Assembly (NCBI GenBank): GCA_002338515.1
Contig: DDIL01000029.1
Location: forward strand, 1,329-17,854
From: Glaciecola sp. UBA1851
GTDB lineage: Bacteria > Pseudomonadota > Gammaproteobacteria > Enterobacterales > Alteromonadaceae
DNA: 16,526 nucleotides
Direction: 5' to 3'
The notes under the pieces were generated by a model that was given only the letters and a program-made list of their open reading frames with translations, was not told the DNA's origin and ran no database searches. The translations under genes were made by a program, and so were the position numbers. Below are positions 6,643 through 13,302 of this stretch, piece after piece (positions within the stretch are counted from its first letter, which is position 1; the number at the start of each line of letters is the position of its first letter).

Positions 6643-7368
6643 TTAATTATTTTTGACGCTTGGCGCTTGAAATTTTTTTAACACTGACAGTAAGTATATG
6701 GTAAGTGCCGCAATTGCCAAACCAAACCATTGAATAGCGTAGCCTAAATGTTTTTCTGGGCTCATTGTAATTACCTGCCAATCCCGAATATAACCTGAAT
6801 CATCAGGGTCTAATCGTATAACAAAAGGTAATACATCTTTATTAAGATGTCTGGAAATTTCAACTAAATCAACTTGCTGTAACAAAGCTGGAAAAGAGCC
6901 GTAATTTATATTTGTTTCTGTTACTAACTTATTATCGCTTGGCATATATATGACTCCACGAGCTACATTTTTACTGCCAAATGTTAAGTTAGGTAATACG
7001 CCTCTTGGCCCTAGGGATTTTAACCACCCAAAATTAAGCATCACCACACCATAATTCGTCTCAAATGGCTTAAGAACATGAAAACCCGCTTGCCCATCAA
7101 TAATCTTATTATCAATTAAAAATGTAGGCGATAATAAAACGCCACTAGACTCAACCTTAAAATCTATAAAACTTTCTGCGTTAGCAACGATATCAGCCAT
7201 TTGTAATGCGCTAACATTCGTTGCATTTTCTATATTGGCAAGGCGCACTTCTTTTTGATCTTTACGGTCAAGCTGCCAAAAACCTAGTAACAACATAATG
7301 ACAATTGCAGTAAAAGCGACTAATGTAGCTATTACAGGAAAACGAGGCTGATGGTTAATTTTTGTCAT
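6643..7368 (-). CDS. SURF1 family oxidase assembly protein
   Basis: This is a 241-residue SURF1/Shy1 homologue. These proteins help insert heme A into oxidase subunit I. The family layout is complete: an N-terminal membrane helix (about 11-30) running into LGFWQLDRKDQK, a periplasmic domain of about 170 residues, and a C-terminal helix in the hallmark context GYAIQWFGLAIAALTIYLL (about 209-227). The invariant residues of the W-Q-x-x-R/D-R-K motif are present. It is the first gene of the minus-strand assembly run. Its ATG lies 41 bp from the divergent ATG of the small DUF2909-like gene, so its promoter must lie within or across that gene. The ribosome site is weak. Also known as cox/shy1. Confidence 0.93.
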   Translation of the reverse strand: MTKINHQPRFPVIATLVAFTAIVIMLLLGFWQLDRKDQKEVRLANIENATNVSALQMADIVANAESFIDFKVESSGVLLSPTFLIDNKIIDGQAGFHVLKPFETNYGVVMLNFGWLKSLGPRGVLPNLTFGSKNVARGVIYMPSDNKLVTETNINYGSFPALLQQVDLVEISRHLNKDVLPFVIRLDPDDSGYIRDWQVITMSPEKHLGYAIQWFGLAIAALTIYLLSVLKKFQAPSVKNN

Positions 7369-7389
7369 CTGCTTGGCATTTATTATTAA
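7362..7389 (+). promoter_or_regulatory. Candidate sigma-70 promoter for the small membrane protein gene
   Basis: TTGTCA at 7362-7367, a 16-bp spacer, then TATTAA at 7384-7389 on the plus strand. A start of transcription near 7396 would leave a leader of only about 14 nt. The -10 match is modest (4 of 6), so this is tentative. The -35 lies on the SURF1 start codon. Confidence 0.25.
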
Positions 7390-7409
7390 AAGTTAAAAAG
7401 GTGTGCATT

Positions 7410-7616
7410 ATGGTAATCAAATTTGTTCTAGGTGGTTTGCTTATTTTTATGGTGTATAACTTATTTAAAGCCATGATAATCATGCTTAGTGCTGAATCAA
7501 CCGAACCAATGAGCAAATATCTTGGAAGAAGAGTGCTAACAGCGGCAGTTGTTATGATTATTGTATTGATAGCAATGGCGACAGGACTTATTACTCCAAA
7601 CCCTAGACCGTATTAA
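7410..7616 (+). CDS. Small twin-helix membrane protein, DUF2909-like
   Basis: This is a 68-residue protein with two hydrophobic helices (about residues 3-24 and 41-60) joined by a short polar loop that includes SKYLGRRVLTAA. It ends in the basic/proline tail TPNPRPY. Length, two-helix form and position beside cox3 and SURF1 fit the DUF2909 or twin-transmembrane family, from memory; the function is unknown. The start is ATG 7410, with AAGGTG about 7 nt before it. The frame runs upstream to 7362, but that part overlaps the SURF1 start and has no site of its own. It is the only plus-strand gene inside the oxidase region, convergent with cox3 and divergent from SURF1, so it must have its own promoter. 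A role as an oxidase accessory subunit or assembly aid is inferred from context only. Confidence 0.8.
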   Translation: MVIKFVLGGLLIFMVYNLFKAMIIMLSAESTEPMSKYLGRRVLTAAVVMIIVLIAMATGLITPNPRPY

Positions 7617-7679
7617 ACAATTAACCATTGGAGTTTACATTCAATCAATCGCCATACCTCGGAATTAAATGAATGACAT

Positions 7680-7708
7680 TGGCTAGTTGCTGCAATTACA
7701 ACTAGCCA
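7680..7708. terminator. Hairpin between cox3 and the small membrane protein gene
   Basis: A perfect 10-bp stem, TGGCTAGTTG (7680-7689) with CAACTAGCCA (7699-7708), around a 9-nt loop. On the plus strand it is followed by TTACTTTCTCTT, which is T-rich. On the minus strand it comes 10 nt after the cox3 stop, followed by a weaker mixed A/T stretch. It probably serves both convergent transcripts. Confidence 0.65.
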
Positions 7709-7718
7709 TTACTTTCTC

Positions 7719-8597
7719 TTAGATAATGTAAACTAATACAAACAACGCTAACCATACCACGTCAACAAAATGCCAATACCAACTGCCTGCTTGGAAGGCA
7801 AAATGCTCTTTAGGCGTGAAATGTCCTTTTAATATTCTAAAGTACAACACTATTAATATGATAGTACCTAAAGTAACGTGCAATCCGTGAAAGCCTGTTA
7901 ACAAGAAGAACGTATTACCATACACGCCAGAATCTAAAGTAAGACCAATATTGTATGCATGAATGTACTCATACGCTTGAAGACCAAGGAAAATGCAACC
8001 TAGCAAAATAGTAACTAACAACATTACGTTTAGTTGAGTGCGTTTATTTTCTTCCAAACCAACATGAGCAAAGTGCAAAGTAACCGAAGAAACAACTAAT
8101 ATAAGCGTGTTAATAGCAGGTAAACCGTACCATCCCATTTGCGTGGAGGTTTCCCCGCCTGGCGTTACCAATAAAGGCCAAGTCGCTACAAAATCGGGCC
8201 AGAGCACTGCGTTAGTCATCGCATTATTGGAAGCACCACCTAACCATTCAACTGAGATATTTCTCGCGTAAAACAACGCTCCAAAGAAAGCGACAAAAAA
8301 CATAACTTCAGAGAAAATGAACCAAGCCATACCTTGGCGGTAAGAACGACTGAGTTGATCGCTATACAAACCTGACATTGACTCGTCTATCTGGTTTTTA
8401 AACCAACCAACTAACATAACAAGCAAAACAACTAAACCTGCCATTAGCGTATAAAAACCAAAACCTTCTTTATCGCTAGTGGCTTCTATTGTGTAATTAC
8501 CCGCGCCAACAGCAATTAAAAATAATGCTACCGCGCCAACTATGGGCCATATACTTTGCTCTGGCACATAATATTTTTGGTATTCTTGTTGAGCCAT
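7719..8597 (-). CDS. Cytochrome c oxidase subunit III
   Basis: This is the 292-residue third core subunit of the heme-copper oxidase, an integral membrane protein with about seven helices. Subunit III contacts subunit I, binds lipid and keeps proton uptake through the D-pathway stable. Family signatures include the WFIFSEVMFFVAFFGALFYARN segment with its membrane glutamate, LLTGFHGLHVTLGTIIL, and the C-terminal SWYWHFVDVVWLALFVLVYII, which ends the protein as in nearly all homologues. The conserved HVGLEENKRTQ stretch lies between helices. A good ribosome site (GGAG, 6-7 nt before the ATG) is seen. It follows ctaG by 15 bp and is the last gene of the structural operon. Usual names are coxC, ctaE or cox3. 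Confidence 0.96.
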   Translation of the reverse strand: MAQQEYQKYYVPEQSIWPIVGAVALFLIAVGAGNYTIEATSDKEGFGFYTLMAGLVVLLVMLVGWFKNQIDESMSGLYSDQLSRSYRQGMAWFIFSEVMFFVAFFGALFYARNISVEWLGGASNNAMTNAVLWPDFVATWPLLVTPGGETSTQMGWYGLPAINTLILVVSSVTLHFAHVGLEENKRTQLNVMLLVTILLGCIFLGLQAYEYIHAYNIGLTLDSGVYGNTFFLLTGFHGLHVTLGTIILIVLYFRILKGHFTPKEHFAFQAGSWYWHFVDVVWLALFVLVYII

Positions 8598-8612
8598 AAA
8601 ATTCTCCGTTCC

Positions 8613-9233
8613 CTAGTTCATAGCTACTTCAACAGCGTCTTCAGCTGTTTCAGTGATATCGTAAAGAGTATATTGTAATGTGAAAAAATTAATATTTTCT
8701 GGTAACTGCGGGTCAATATAAAAGACCATAGGCATTAACGCCTCTTCACCAGCTTTTAAAGGTTGATGTTGAAAACAAAAACATTCAGTTTTATTCAAAT
8801 AAAGTGAAGCTTGACCTGGTGTAACTGAGGGTACAGCTTGTGCGATAATGTCTCGACCTGTTGGGTTTCTAACATAAAATGTCACTTCGCCCATTTGACC
8901 AGGATGTATATCTACTTTTCTTGTTTGCGCTTCAAATTCCCAAGGCATTCCGGAATGAGTACGGGTAATAAAATCTACTGTAATTGTTCGCGTTTCATCT
9001 ACCTCTGGTGCGCTATACACAGCTGCTTCTACGTTAGTTTTCCCATTTATACCTGTAATACGACAGAACACATCATATAAAGGCACTAACGCAAAGGCAA
9101 AACAGAACATACCTACCACTAGCAACATTATTTTCCCCACAGTTTTACCGTGGTCAACATCTTGTCGAGGCTGGGTAGGAGATGGCTGAATTTGATCAGC
9201 CATTTGTTCTATATTTTTATTATCGTCTTGCAT
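8613..9233 (-). CDS. COX11/CtaG copper assembly protein
   Basis: This is a 206-residue, single-pass membrane protein with a periplasmic Ig-like copper-binding domain. COX11 proteins bring copper to the CuB site of subunit I. The membrane helix is at about residues 34-52. The conserved VPLYDVFCRITGINGKT follows with Cys 57. The copper-binding motif is C151-F-C153-F (KTECFCFQHQPLKAGEEALMPMVFYIDP). The C-terminus (INFFTLQYTLYDI) is as expected. About 30 polar, Gln/Asp-rich residues precede the helix. It lies 24 bp after ctaD and 15 bp before cox3, its usual place between subunits I and III. The ribosome site is weak (AAGAGA). Names in use are ctaG (alphaproteobacterial sense) and cox11. Confidence 0.95.
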   Translation of the reverse strand: MQDDNKNIEQMADQIQPSPTQPRQDVDHGKTVGKIMLLVVGMFCFAFALVPLYDVFCRITGINGKTNVEAAVYSAPEVDETRTITVDFITRTHSGMPWEFEAQTRKVDIHPGQMGEVTFYVRNPTGRDIIAQAVPSVTPGQASLYLNKTECFCFQHQPLKAGEEALMPMVFYIDPQLPENINFFTLQYTLYDITETAEDAVEVAMN

Positions 9234-9257
9234 AGTTGTTATATCTCTTAAGTAGTC

Positions 9258-10862
9258 TTATTTAACTACTGGAGGTGTATCAAACGTATGATAAGGCGCT
9301 GGTGACGGAATTTCCCATTCCAACCCTTCTGCTCCATCCCAAACTTGGTCCGAAACTGATTCACCTTGATGACGACATGCCTTTATTAATAACGCTAGGA
9401 ATATTAGTTGTGATAACCCGAATGCAAAACCACCCACAGAAATCCACTTGTTAAAATCGGCAAACTGCAACGCATAGTCGGGAATACGACGAGGCATACC
9501 CGCTAAACCGACAAAGTGCATAGGGAAGAACAATACGTTTACAGAAATTAAAGAACACCAGAAGTGCCACTTAGCTAGCGTGATATCAAACATTTTGCCT
9601 GTCCATTTAGGTAACCAGTAATACACAGCTGCCATAATTGAGAACACAGCGCCTGTTACCAATACATAATGGAAATGCGCGACTACGAAATAGGTGTCAT
9701 GGTATTGGAAGTCAACAGGCGTAATAGCAAGCATTAAGCCAGACAATCCACCAATAGTGAACAAGACAATAAACGCAATTGCGAACATCATGGGTATTTC
9801 AAACGATAGGGAGCCACGCCACATGGTTGCTACCCAGTTAAATACTTTCACACCGGTTGGAACAGAAATGAGCATAGTAGCAATCATAAAGAACATTTCA
9901 GCTGCGACTGGCATACCCGTAGTAAACATATGGTGAGCCCAAACCACGAAAGACAGTAACGCAATTGAAGCTGTCGCATAAACCATAGATGCATAACCAA
10001 ACAATTTCTTACGAGAAAAGGTAGGGACAATTTGTGAAATAATACCAAATGCAGGCAATATCATTATATAAACTTCGGGATGCCCAAAGAACCAAAATAT
10101 ATGTTGAAACAATACTGGATCACCGCCACCCGCGGCATCAAAGAAGCTTGTGCCAAAGAATTTATCTGTTAACACCATTGTAACTGCCGCTGCGAGGACT
10201 GGCATTACGGCTATTAGTAGAAACGCTGTGATCAACCAAGTCCAAACAAAAAGAGGCATCTTCATGTAGGTCATGCCTGGAGCACGCATATTAAAGATTG
10301 TTACAATCACGTTAATAGCGCCCATGATTGAACTAATACCCATGATGTGAACAGAAAATACGAACAATGCAGTGCTATCACCGCTATAAGTGGTTGATAA
10401 CGGTGCATAGAATGTCCAACCAAATGCTGGACCGCCGCCTTCCATAAATAGTGAAGACAATAGAATTAGGAATGCAAATGGTAATATCCAAAATGACCAG
10501 TTGTTCATTCTAGGTAACGCCATATCTGGTGCGCCTATCATCATAGGCACTAGCCAGTTTGCTAAGCCAGTGAATGCTGGCATTACTGCACCAAACACCA
10601 TTATCAAACCATGCACAGTTGTCATCTGGTTAAAGAAGTTTGGCTCAACTATTTGCAAGCCAGGCTGGAATAATTCAGCACGAATAACCATTGCCATTGC
10701 GCCACCCACCAAAAACATGATGAAGGCAAACCACAAATATAAGGTACCAATATCTTTATGGTTGGTGGTAAATAACCATCGAGTTAACCCCTTTGGTATA
10801 TGATGATGGTCATCGTGATGCTCACCGTCGACGTGTGCAGTTGTATCTGTTGCGCTAGTCAT
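9258..10862 (-). CDS. ctaD: Cytochrome c oxidase subunit I
   Basis: This is the 534-residue catalytic subunit of an A1-type heme-copper oxidase, with twelve membrane helices. It reduces O2 to water at the heme a3/CuB site and pumps protons. Visible ligands are His 84 (TTVHG, heme a), His 261 with Tyr 265 (GHPEVY, CuB and the cross-linked Tyr), His 310 and His 311 (WAHHMF, CuB), and His 396 and His 398 (VAHFHYV, hemes a3 and a). Proton-path residues are present: Asp 113 (GAPDMALPRMNN) and Glu 263 for the D-channel, Lys 339 (PTGVKVF) for the K-channel. The extra N-terminal stretch HVDGEHHDDHHHIPKG is rich in His and Asp. Its ribosome site AAGGAG is made of the last two codons of coxB, 3 bp upstream, so the two are tightly coupled. 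Also called coxA. Confidence 0.97.
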   Translation of the reverse strand: MTSATDTTAHVDGEHHDDHHHIPKGLTRWLFTTNHKDIGTLYLWFAFIMFLVGGAMAMVIRAELFQPGLQIVEPNFFNQMTTVHGLIMVFGAVMPAFTGLANWLVPMMIGAPDMALPRMNNWSFWILPFAFLILLSSLFMEGGGPAFGWTFYAPLSTTYSGDSTALFVFSVHIMGISSIMGAINVIVTIFNMRAPGMTYMKMPLFVWTWLITAFLLIAVMPVLAAAVTMVLTDKFFGTSFFDAAGGGDPVLFQHIFWFFGHPEVYIMILPAFGIISQIVPTFSRKKLFGYASMVYATASIALLSFVVWAHHMFTTGMPVAAEMFFMIATMLISVPTGVKVFNWVATMWRGSLSFEIPMMFAIAFIVLFTIGGLSGLMLAITPVDFQYHDTYFVVAHFHYVLVTGAVFSIMAAVYYWLPKWTGKMFDITLAKWHFWCSLISVNVLFFPMHFVGLAGMPRRIPDYALQFADFNKWISVGGFAFGLSQLIFLALLIKACRHQGESVSDQVWDGAEGLEWEIPSPAPYHTFDTPPVVK

Positions 10863-10865
10863 AGT

Positions 10866-12032
10866 TTACTCCTTACCATTCATGGCTGCGTTTATATCTT
10901 TAGCTTGCACCATGTCGCCAGTGTTATTTCCCCATGCATTTCTTTGATAGGTAATAACCGCTGCAATTTCCGACATAGTTAACTGTTTAGCAAATGAAGC
11001 CATTGACGTACCAGTAACGCCATTTATTAGAATATCAATGTGCGCATCAACATCACCTGTAGCAATTGGCGACCCCTTAATAGCTGGGAAAACGCCAGGT
11101 AAACCTTCACCGTTAGGCATATGGCAAGCAGCACATACTGTGTCATAAGTTTTCTTACCCTGCGTCATCAATTGGTCCATGCTCATGTTCATTGCTAATA
11201 AGCGCTGTTCTTCTTCTTTTGCACGCTGAGCAATAGCTTCTTGTTCTTCTATCCATGCTTGATATTCTGCAGGCTCTTTTGCAATAACAACAACAGGCAT
11301 AAACCCATGGTCTTTGCCACAAAGCTCAGCGCATTGTCCACGATATATGCCTGGCTCATTAACACGCGCCCAAGCTTCATTAATAAATCCAGGATTAGCA
11401 TCTTTCTTGACCGCGAAGTCTGGTACCCACCATGAGTGTATTACGTCGTCAGAAGTAATTAAGAATCTAACTTTCTGACCTGTAGGAATAACAAGTGGAC
11501 GGTCTACTTCAAGTAAATAATTTTCGCCCTTTTGAAGTCTATTTTTGATTTGTTCCTGTTGAGTCGCAAGTACAGAGAAATACTCGACATCGTTATCCAT
11601 GTATTTGTAATGCCATTTCCATTGTGACCCAGTGATCAGTACTGTCATATCAGGCTTACTGGCATCTTCCATATCTATCAAGGTATTAGCAGCTGGCACC
11701 GCCATTCCAATAAGAATTAGAAATGGCACAACTGTCCATGCAATTTCAACTTTTATGTTCTCATGGAAATTAGCTGGTTTTGCATTTTTTGATTTACGGT
11801 GCACCACCATGGAGTAAAACATTACACCAAAGACTAACACAGCGATAATCACGCAAATAAGGAACATAAGCATATGTAAATCATATACTTGGTTGCTGAT
11901 GTCAGTCACGCCTGGCCGTAAGTTTAAATCTGACCGTCCTTGACTTTCAGCGCCAGAAACTGATTCTGCCGCTGTGCTAGTAAAAGCAAAAGTCGAGCAA
12001 GCCAGAAAGGAAAGTAGGTTTCTACACTTCAC
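10866..12032 (-). CDS. Cytochrome c oxidase subunit II with fused cytochrome c domain (caa3 type)
   Basis: This is a 388-residue subunit that takes electrons from cytochrome c and passes them through CuA to subunit I. The start is GTG 12032 (MKCRNLLSFLACSTFAF), preceded by GGGAGT with 6-nt spacing; a TTG at 12059 lies in a hairpin arm. Order: signal peptide (about 1-22), two membrane helices (about 52-78 and 96-116), then the periplasmic cupredoxin domain. CuA ligands are His 199 (VIHSWWVPDF), Cys 234 and Cys 238 with Glu 236 (GQCAELC), His 242 and Met 245. An acidic, coiled-coil-like linker (about 250-285) leads to a class I cytochrome c domain with C-A-A-C-H (300-304) and a probable Met 344 ligand (TSMASF). 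The fusion marks a caa3-type oxidase. It heads the structural operon. Names are coxB or ctaC. Confidence 0.96.
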   Translation of the reverse strand: MKCRNLLSFLACSTFAFTSTAAESVSGAESQGRSDLNLRPGVTDISNQVYDLHMLMFLICVIIAVLVFGVMFYSMVVHRKSKNAKPANFHENIKVEIAWTVVPFLILIGMAVPAANTLIDMEDASKPDMTVLITGSQWKWHYKYMDNDVEYFSVLATQQEQIKNRLQKGENYLLEVDRPLVIPTGQKVRFLITSDDVIHSWWVPDFAVKKDANPGFINEAWARVNEPGIYRGQCAELCGKDHGFMPVVVIAKEPAEYQAWIEEQEAIAQRAKEEEQRLLAMNMSMDQLMTQGKKTYDTVCAACHMPNGEGLPGVFPAIKGSPIATGDVDAHIDILINGVTGTSMASFAKQLTMSEIAAVITYQRNAWGNNTGDMVQAKDINAAMNGKE

Positions 12033-12038
12033 ACTAGT

Positions 12039-12044
12039 ACTCCC
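12039..12044 (-). promoter_or_regulatory. Ribosome binding site that sets the coxB GTG start
   Basis: The minus strand reads GGGAGT, then 6 nt, then GTG at 12032. This makes the GTG the likely start and gives a normal signal peptide. The upstream hairpin ends only 11 nt before this site, so its folding could affect access by the ribosome. Confidence 0.6.
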
Positions 12045-12055
12045 GTTATGTTCAC

Positions 12056-12094
12056 ACAAAACAACGCCACCAAGGGATAGTGGTGTTGTTTTGT
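12056..12094 (-). terminator. 15-bp terminator-like hairpin in the coxB leader
   Basis: ACAAAACAACGCCAC (12056-12070) pairs with GTGGTGTTGTTTTGT (12080-12094) around a 9-nt loop. One pair is imperfect: G-U in plus-strand RNA, A-C in minus-strand RNA. A and T tracts at the outer ends give it the form of an intrinsic terminator on either strand. On the minus strand it lies about 150 nt after the lexA stop and 11 nt before the coxB ribosome site. It could end lexA read-through, act as an attenuator, or protect the operon's 5' end. No plus-strand gene is present here to need it. Confidence 0.6.
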
Positions 12095-12151
12095 AGACAT
12101 AAGTTTAATTATTGGTTATGCAGTTGTTGTTATTTTGTAAAATACTGCTTA

Positions 12152-12180
12152 ATAATCGGCCATACTTCGCAATGTGTCTA
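12152..12180 (-). promoter_or_regulatory. Candidate sigma-70 promoter for the structural oxidase operon
   Basis: On the minus strand, TAGACA (12180-12175) and GATTAT (12157-12152) stand 17 bp apart, matching the -35 and -10 consensus at 5 and 4 of 6 positions. A transcript starting near 12145 would have a leader of about 113 nt containing the hairpin at 12056-12094. The rest of the 215-bp gap between coxB and lexA holds AT-rich sequence with no gene. Tentative. Confidence 0.3.
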
Positions 12181-12247
12181 GTGTTTTATCGAATTTTTTT
12201 TCATAAATACATCGGTTAATACTGTCTAATCGGAAAAACCGCTATTG

Positions 12248-12868
12248 CTACAAACTTATTCCGTTTCTTATAACCCCAACAGCCAAGCCTTCTATCGTGA
12301 AAAACTGGGATGCAAGATCAACTCTTATCGGGTTATATTCTTCATTTTCTGCATGCAATAAAATTTCGCTTCCTTTGCGTTCAAATCTCTTTACAGTTAC
12401 ATCTTCATCGACACGAGCGACTACTATTTGACCATTATTGGCCTGATCAGTTTTATGGACTGCTAGCAAGTCCCCATCCATGATACCAATATCCTTCATA
12501 CTCATACCTTTTACTCTCAGTAAAAAATCTGCATTTGGATGAAACATACTTGGATCACATTTGAATCTATCTTCAATATGCTCTTGAGCAAGGATAGGTT
12601 CGCCTGCTGCAACCTGACCAATAAGCGGTAAACCTGTTTCCACTTGGTCTTCTAGGTCTATATTTAATTTTATTCCGCGTGATGTACCGGGTAATATTTC
12701 GATTACACCCTTCTTCTGCAGCGCTTTCAAGTGCTCTTCAGCTGCATTAGCAGATTTAAAACCGAGTTCTCTAGCAATTTCTGCACGAGTAGGAGGCATG
12801 CCTGTTTCAAGCATGGTATTTTTTACAAGATCTAGAACTTGTTGTTGACGAGTAGTTAGTGGACGCAT
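12248..12868 (-). CDS. lexA: LexA SOS repressor/autoprotease
   Basis: This 206-residue dimeric repressor of DNA-damage genes cleaves itself when stimulated by RecA filaments. The N-terminal winged helix-turn-helix (about 1-70) includes PPTRAEIARELGFKSANAAEEHLKAL. The cleavage site is Ala 88-Gly 89 (GQVAAGEP). The catalytic pair is Ser 123 (GMSMKDIG) and Lys 160 (VTVKRF). All parts needed for function are present and the length is normal. The ATG at 12868 is preceded by a weak ribosome site. A LexA box lies 8 bp upstream, so autoregulation is expected. It is divergent from plsB as in E. coli, but without dgkA between them, and the dinF-like gene is elsewhere. I see no strong hairpin directly after its stop. 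Confidence 0.97.
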   Translation of the reverse strand: MRPLTTRQQQVLDLVKNTMLETGMPPTRAEIARELGFKSANAAEEHLKALQKKGVIEILPGTSRGIKLNIDLEDQVETGLPLIGQVAAGEPILAQEHIEDRFKCDPSMFHPNADFLLRVKGMSMKDIGIMDGDLLAVHKTDQANNGQIVVARVDEDVTVKRFERKGSEILLHAENEEYNPIRVDLASQFFTIEGLAVGVIRNGISL

Positions 12869-12875
12869 AAACAGC

Positions 12876-12891
12876 CTGTTTTTCCATACAG
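12876..12891 (-). promoter_or_regulatory. LexA operator (SOS box) of lexA
   Basis: The sequence CTGT-TTTTCCAT-ACAG matches the enterobacterial/gammaproteobacterial LexA consensus CTGT-N8-ACAG in all eight fixed bases. It lies 8 bp before the lexA ATG and just downstream of the proposed -10, where a bound repressor would block transcription. The right half also belongs to a 6-bp inverted repeat TACAGT-AAA-ACTGTA (12887-12901). Confidence 0.85.
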
Positions 12892-12900
12892 TAAAACTGT

Positions 12901-12929
12901 AGTATTAAGTATAACTTGTTAATTGGCAA
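12901..12929 (-). promoter_or_regulatory. Candidate lexA promoter
   Basis: On the minus strand TTGCCA (12929-12924) and AATACT (12906-12901) are separated by 17 bp and match the sigma-70 elements at 5 and 4 of 6 positions. Transcription would start near 12894, next to the LexA box, as expected of an autoregulated lexA promoter. Confidence 0.5.
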
Positions 12930-13298
12930 GTATATTTTTATAAGGCCGAGATAAGTAGACATAAAGACCATGCTAAATCCATGAATTATTAGGGTCTGTT
13001 GTTCTTTGCTGTATAGTCTTGCAGAAGTTTGCCAAACAAATTAGACAAAGCTCAATAAAAAGAAATAAAGCATTAAAGCCATTAGTGTTAAAATTTAGAC
13101 ATTAACGCATACTGTTACATTAATTTAGTAGCGGTTATCTATGAATTACATGATATTATTGAAACGAAGATAATAGCATTCAAAGTATTTTCGCATGTGT
13201 TCAAACAATGCAGTTGTTCTAAGCGCCTATCGTTTAGCTAGCATAATAAATATATCACTCTATGAGCTAAAAAAGTTCTTCACGTTGGAGCAAAAATT
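12930..13298. other. Intergenic region between lexA and plsB
   Basis: This AT-rich gap between two divergent genes should hold the plsB promoter, but no -35/-10 pair stands out. CATAAT at 13242-13247 could be a -10 without a good -35. CTGT-N8-GCAG at 13009-13024 is one base off the LexA consensus. A 35-codon open frame at 13195-13302 ends on the plsB start. I see no RNA gene and no dgkA, which lies here in E. coli. Confidence 0.5.
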
Positions 13299-13302
13299 AT
13301 GA
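13195..13302 (+). CDS. Possible 35-residue upstream ORF overlapping the plsB start
   Basis: An open frame starts at ATG 13195 and encodes MCSNNAVVLSAYRLASIINI followed by 15 more residues rich in Leu, Lys and Phe. It stops with TGA at 13300-13302, which overlaps the plsB ATG as ATGA. Such overlap is typical of translational coupling. Against it, there is no good ribosome site before the ATG, and the plsB gene has its own GGAG that does not need coupling. A chance frame in AT-rich DNA is at least as likely. No similarity is recognised. Confidence 0.2.
   Translation: MCSNNAVVLSAYRLASIINISLYELKKFFTLEQKL

Noticed and set aside
8838..9080. Plus-strand Cys-rich open frame opposite ctaG
   Set aside because: The cysteines come from the complement of common sense-strand codons in a clear COX11 gene; no start signal.
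10501..10803. Plus-strand open frame of 100 codons opposite ctaD
   Set aside because: Antisense shadow of a highly conserved gene; composition follows the complementary codons of subunit I.
11960..12032. CoxB as a lipoprotein (SFLAC near residues 8-12)
   Set aside because: The -3 position is Phe, which fits the lipobox poorly; an ordinary signal peptide ending near AAES is at least as good.
12220..12247. Terminator right after lexA (CGG-TTTTT-CCG)
   Set aside because: A 3-bp stem is not enough; the only strong structure in the gap is the hairpin next to coxB.
13141..13173. Ten-codon frame MNYMILLKRR before plsB, considered as a leader peptide
   Set aside because: Too short to judge, no ribosome site, no regulatory codons or following attenuator stem.
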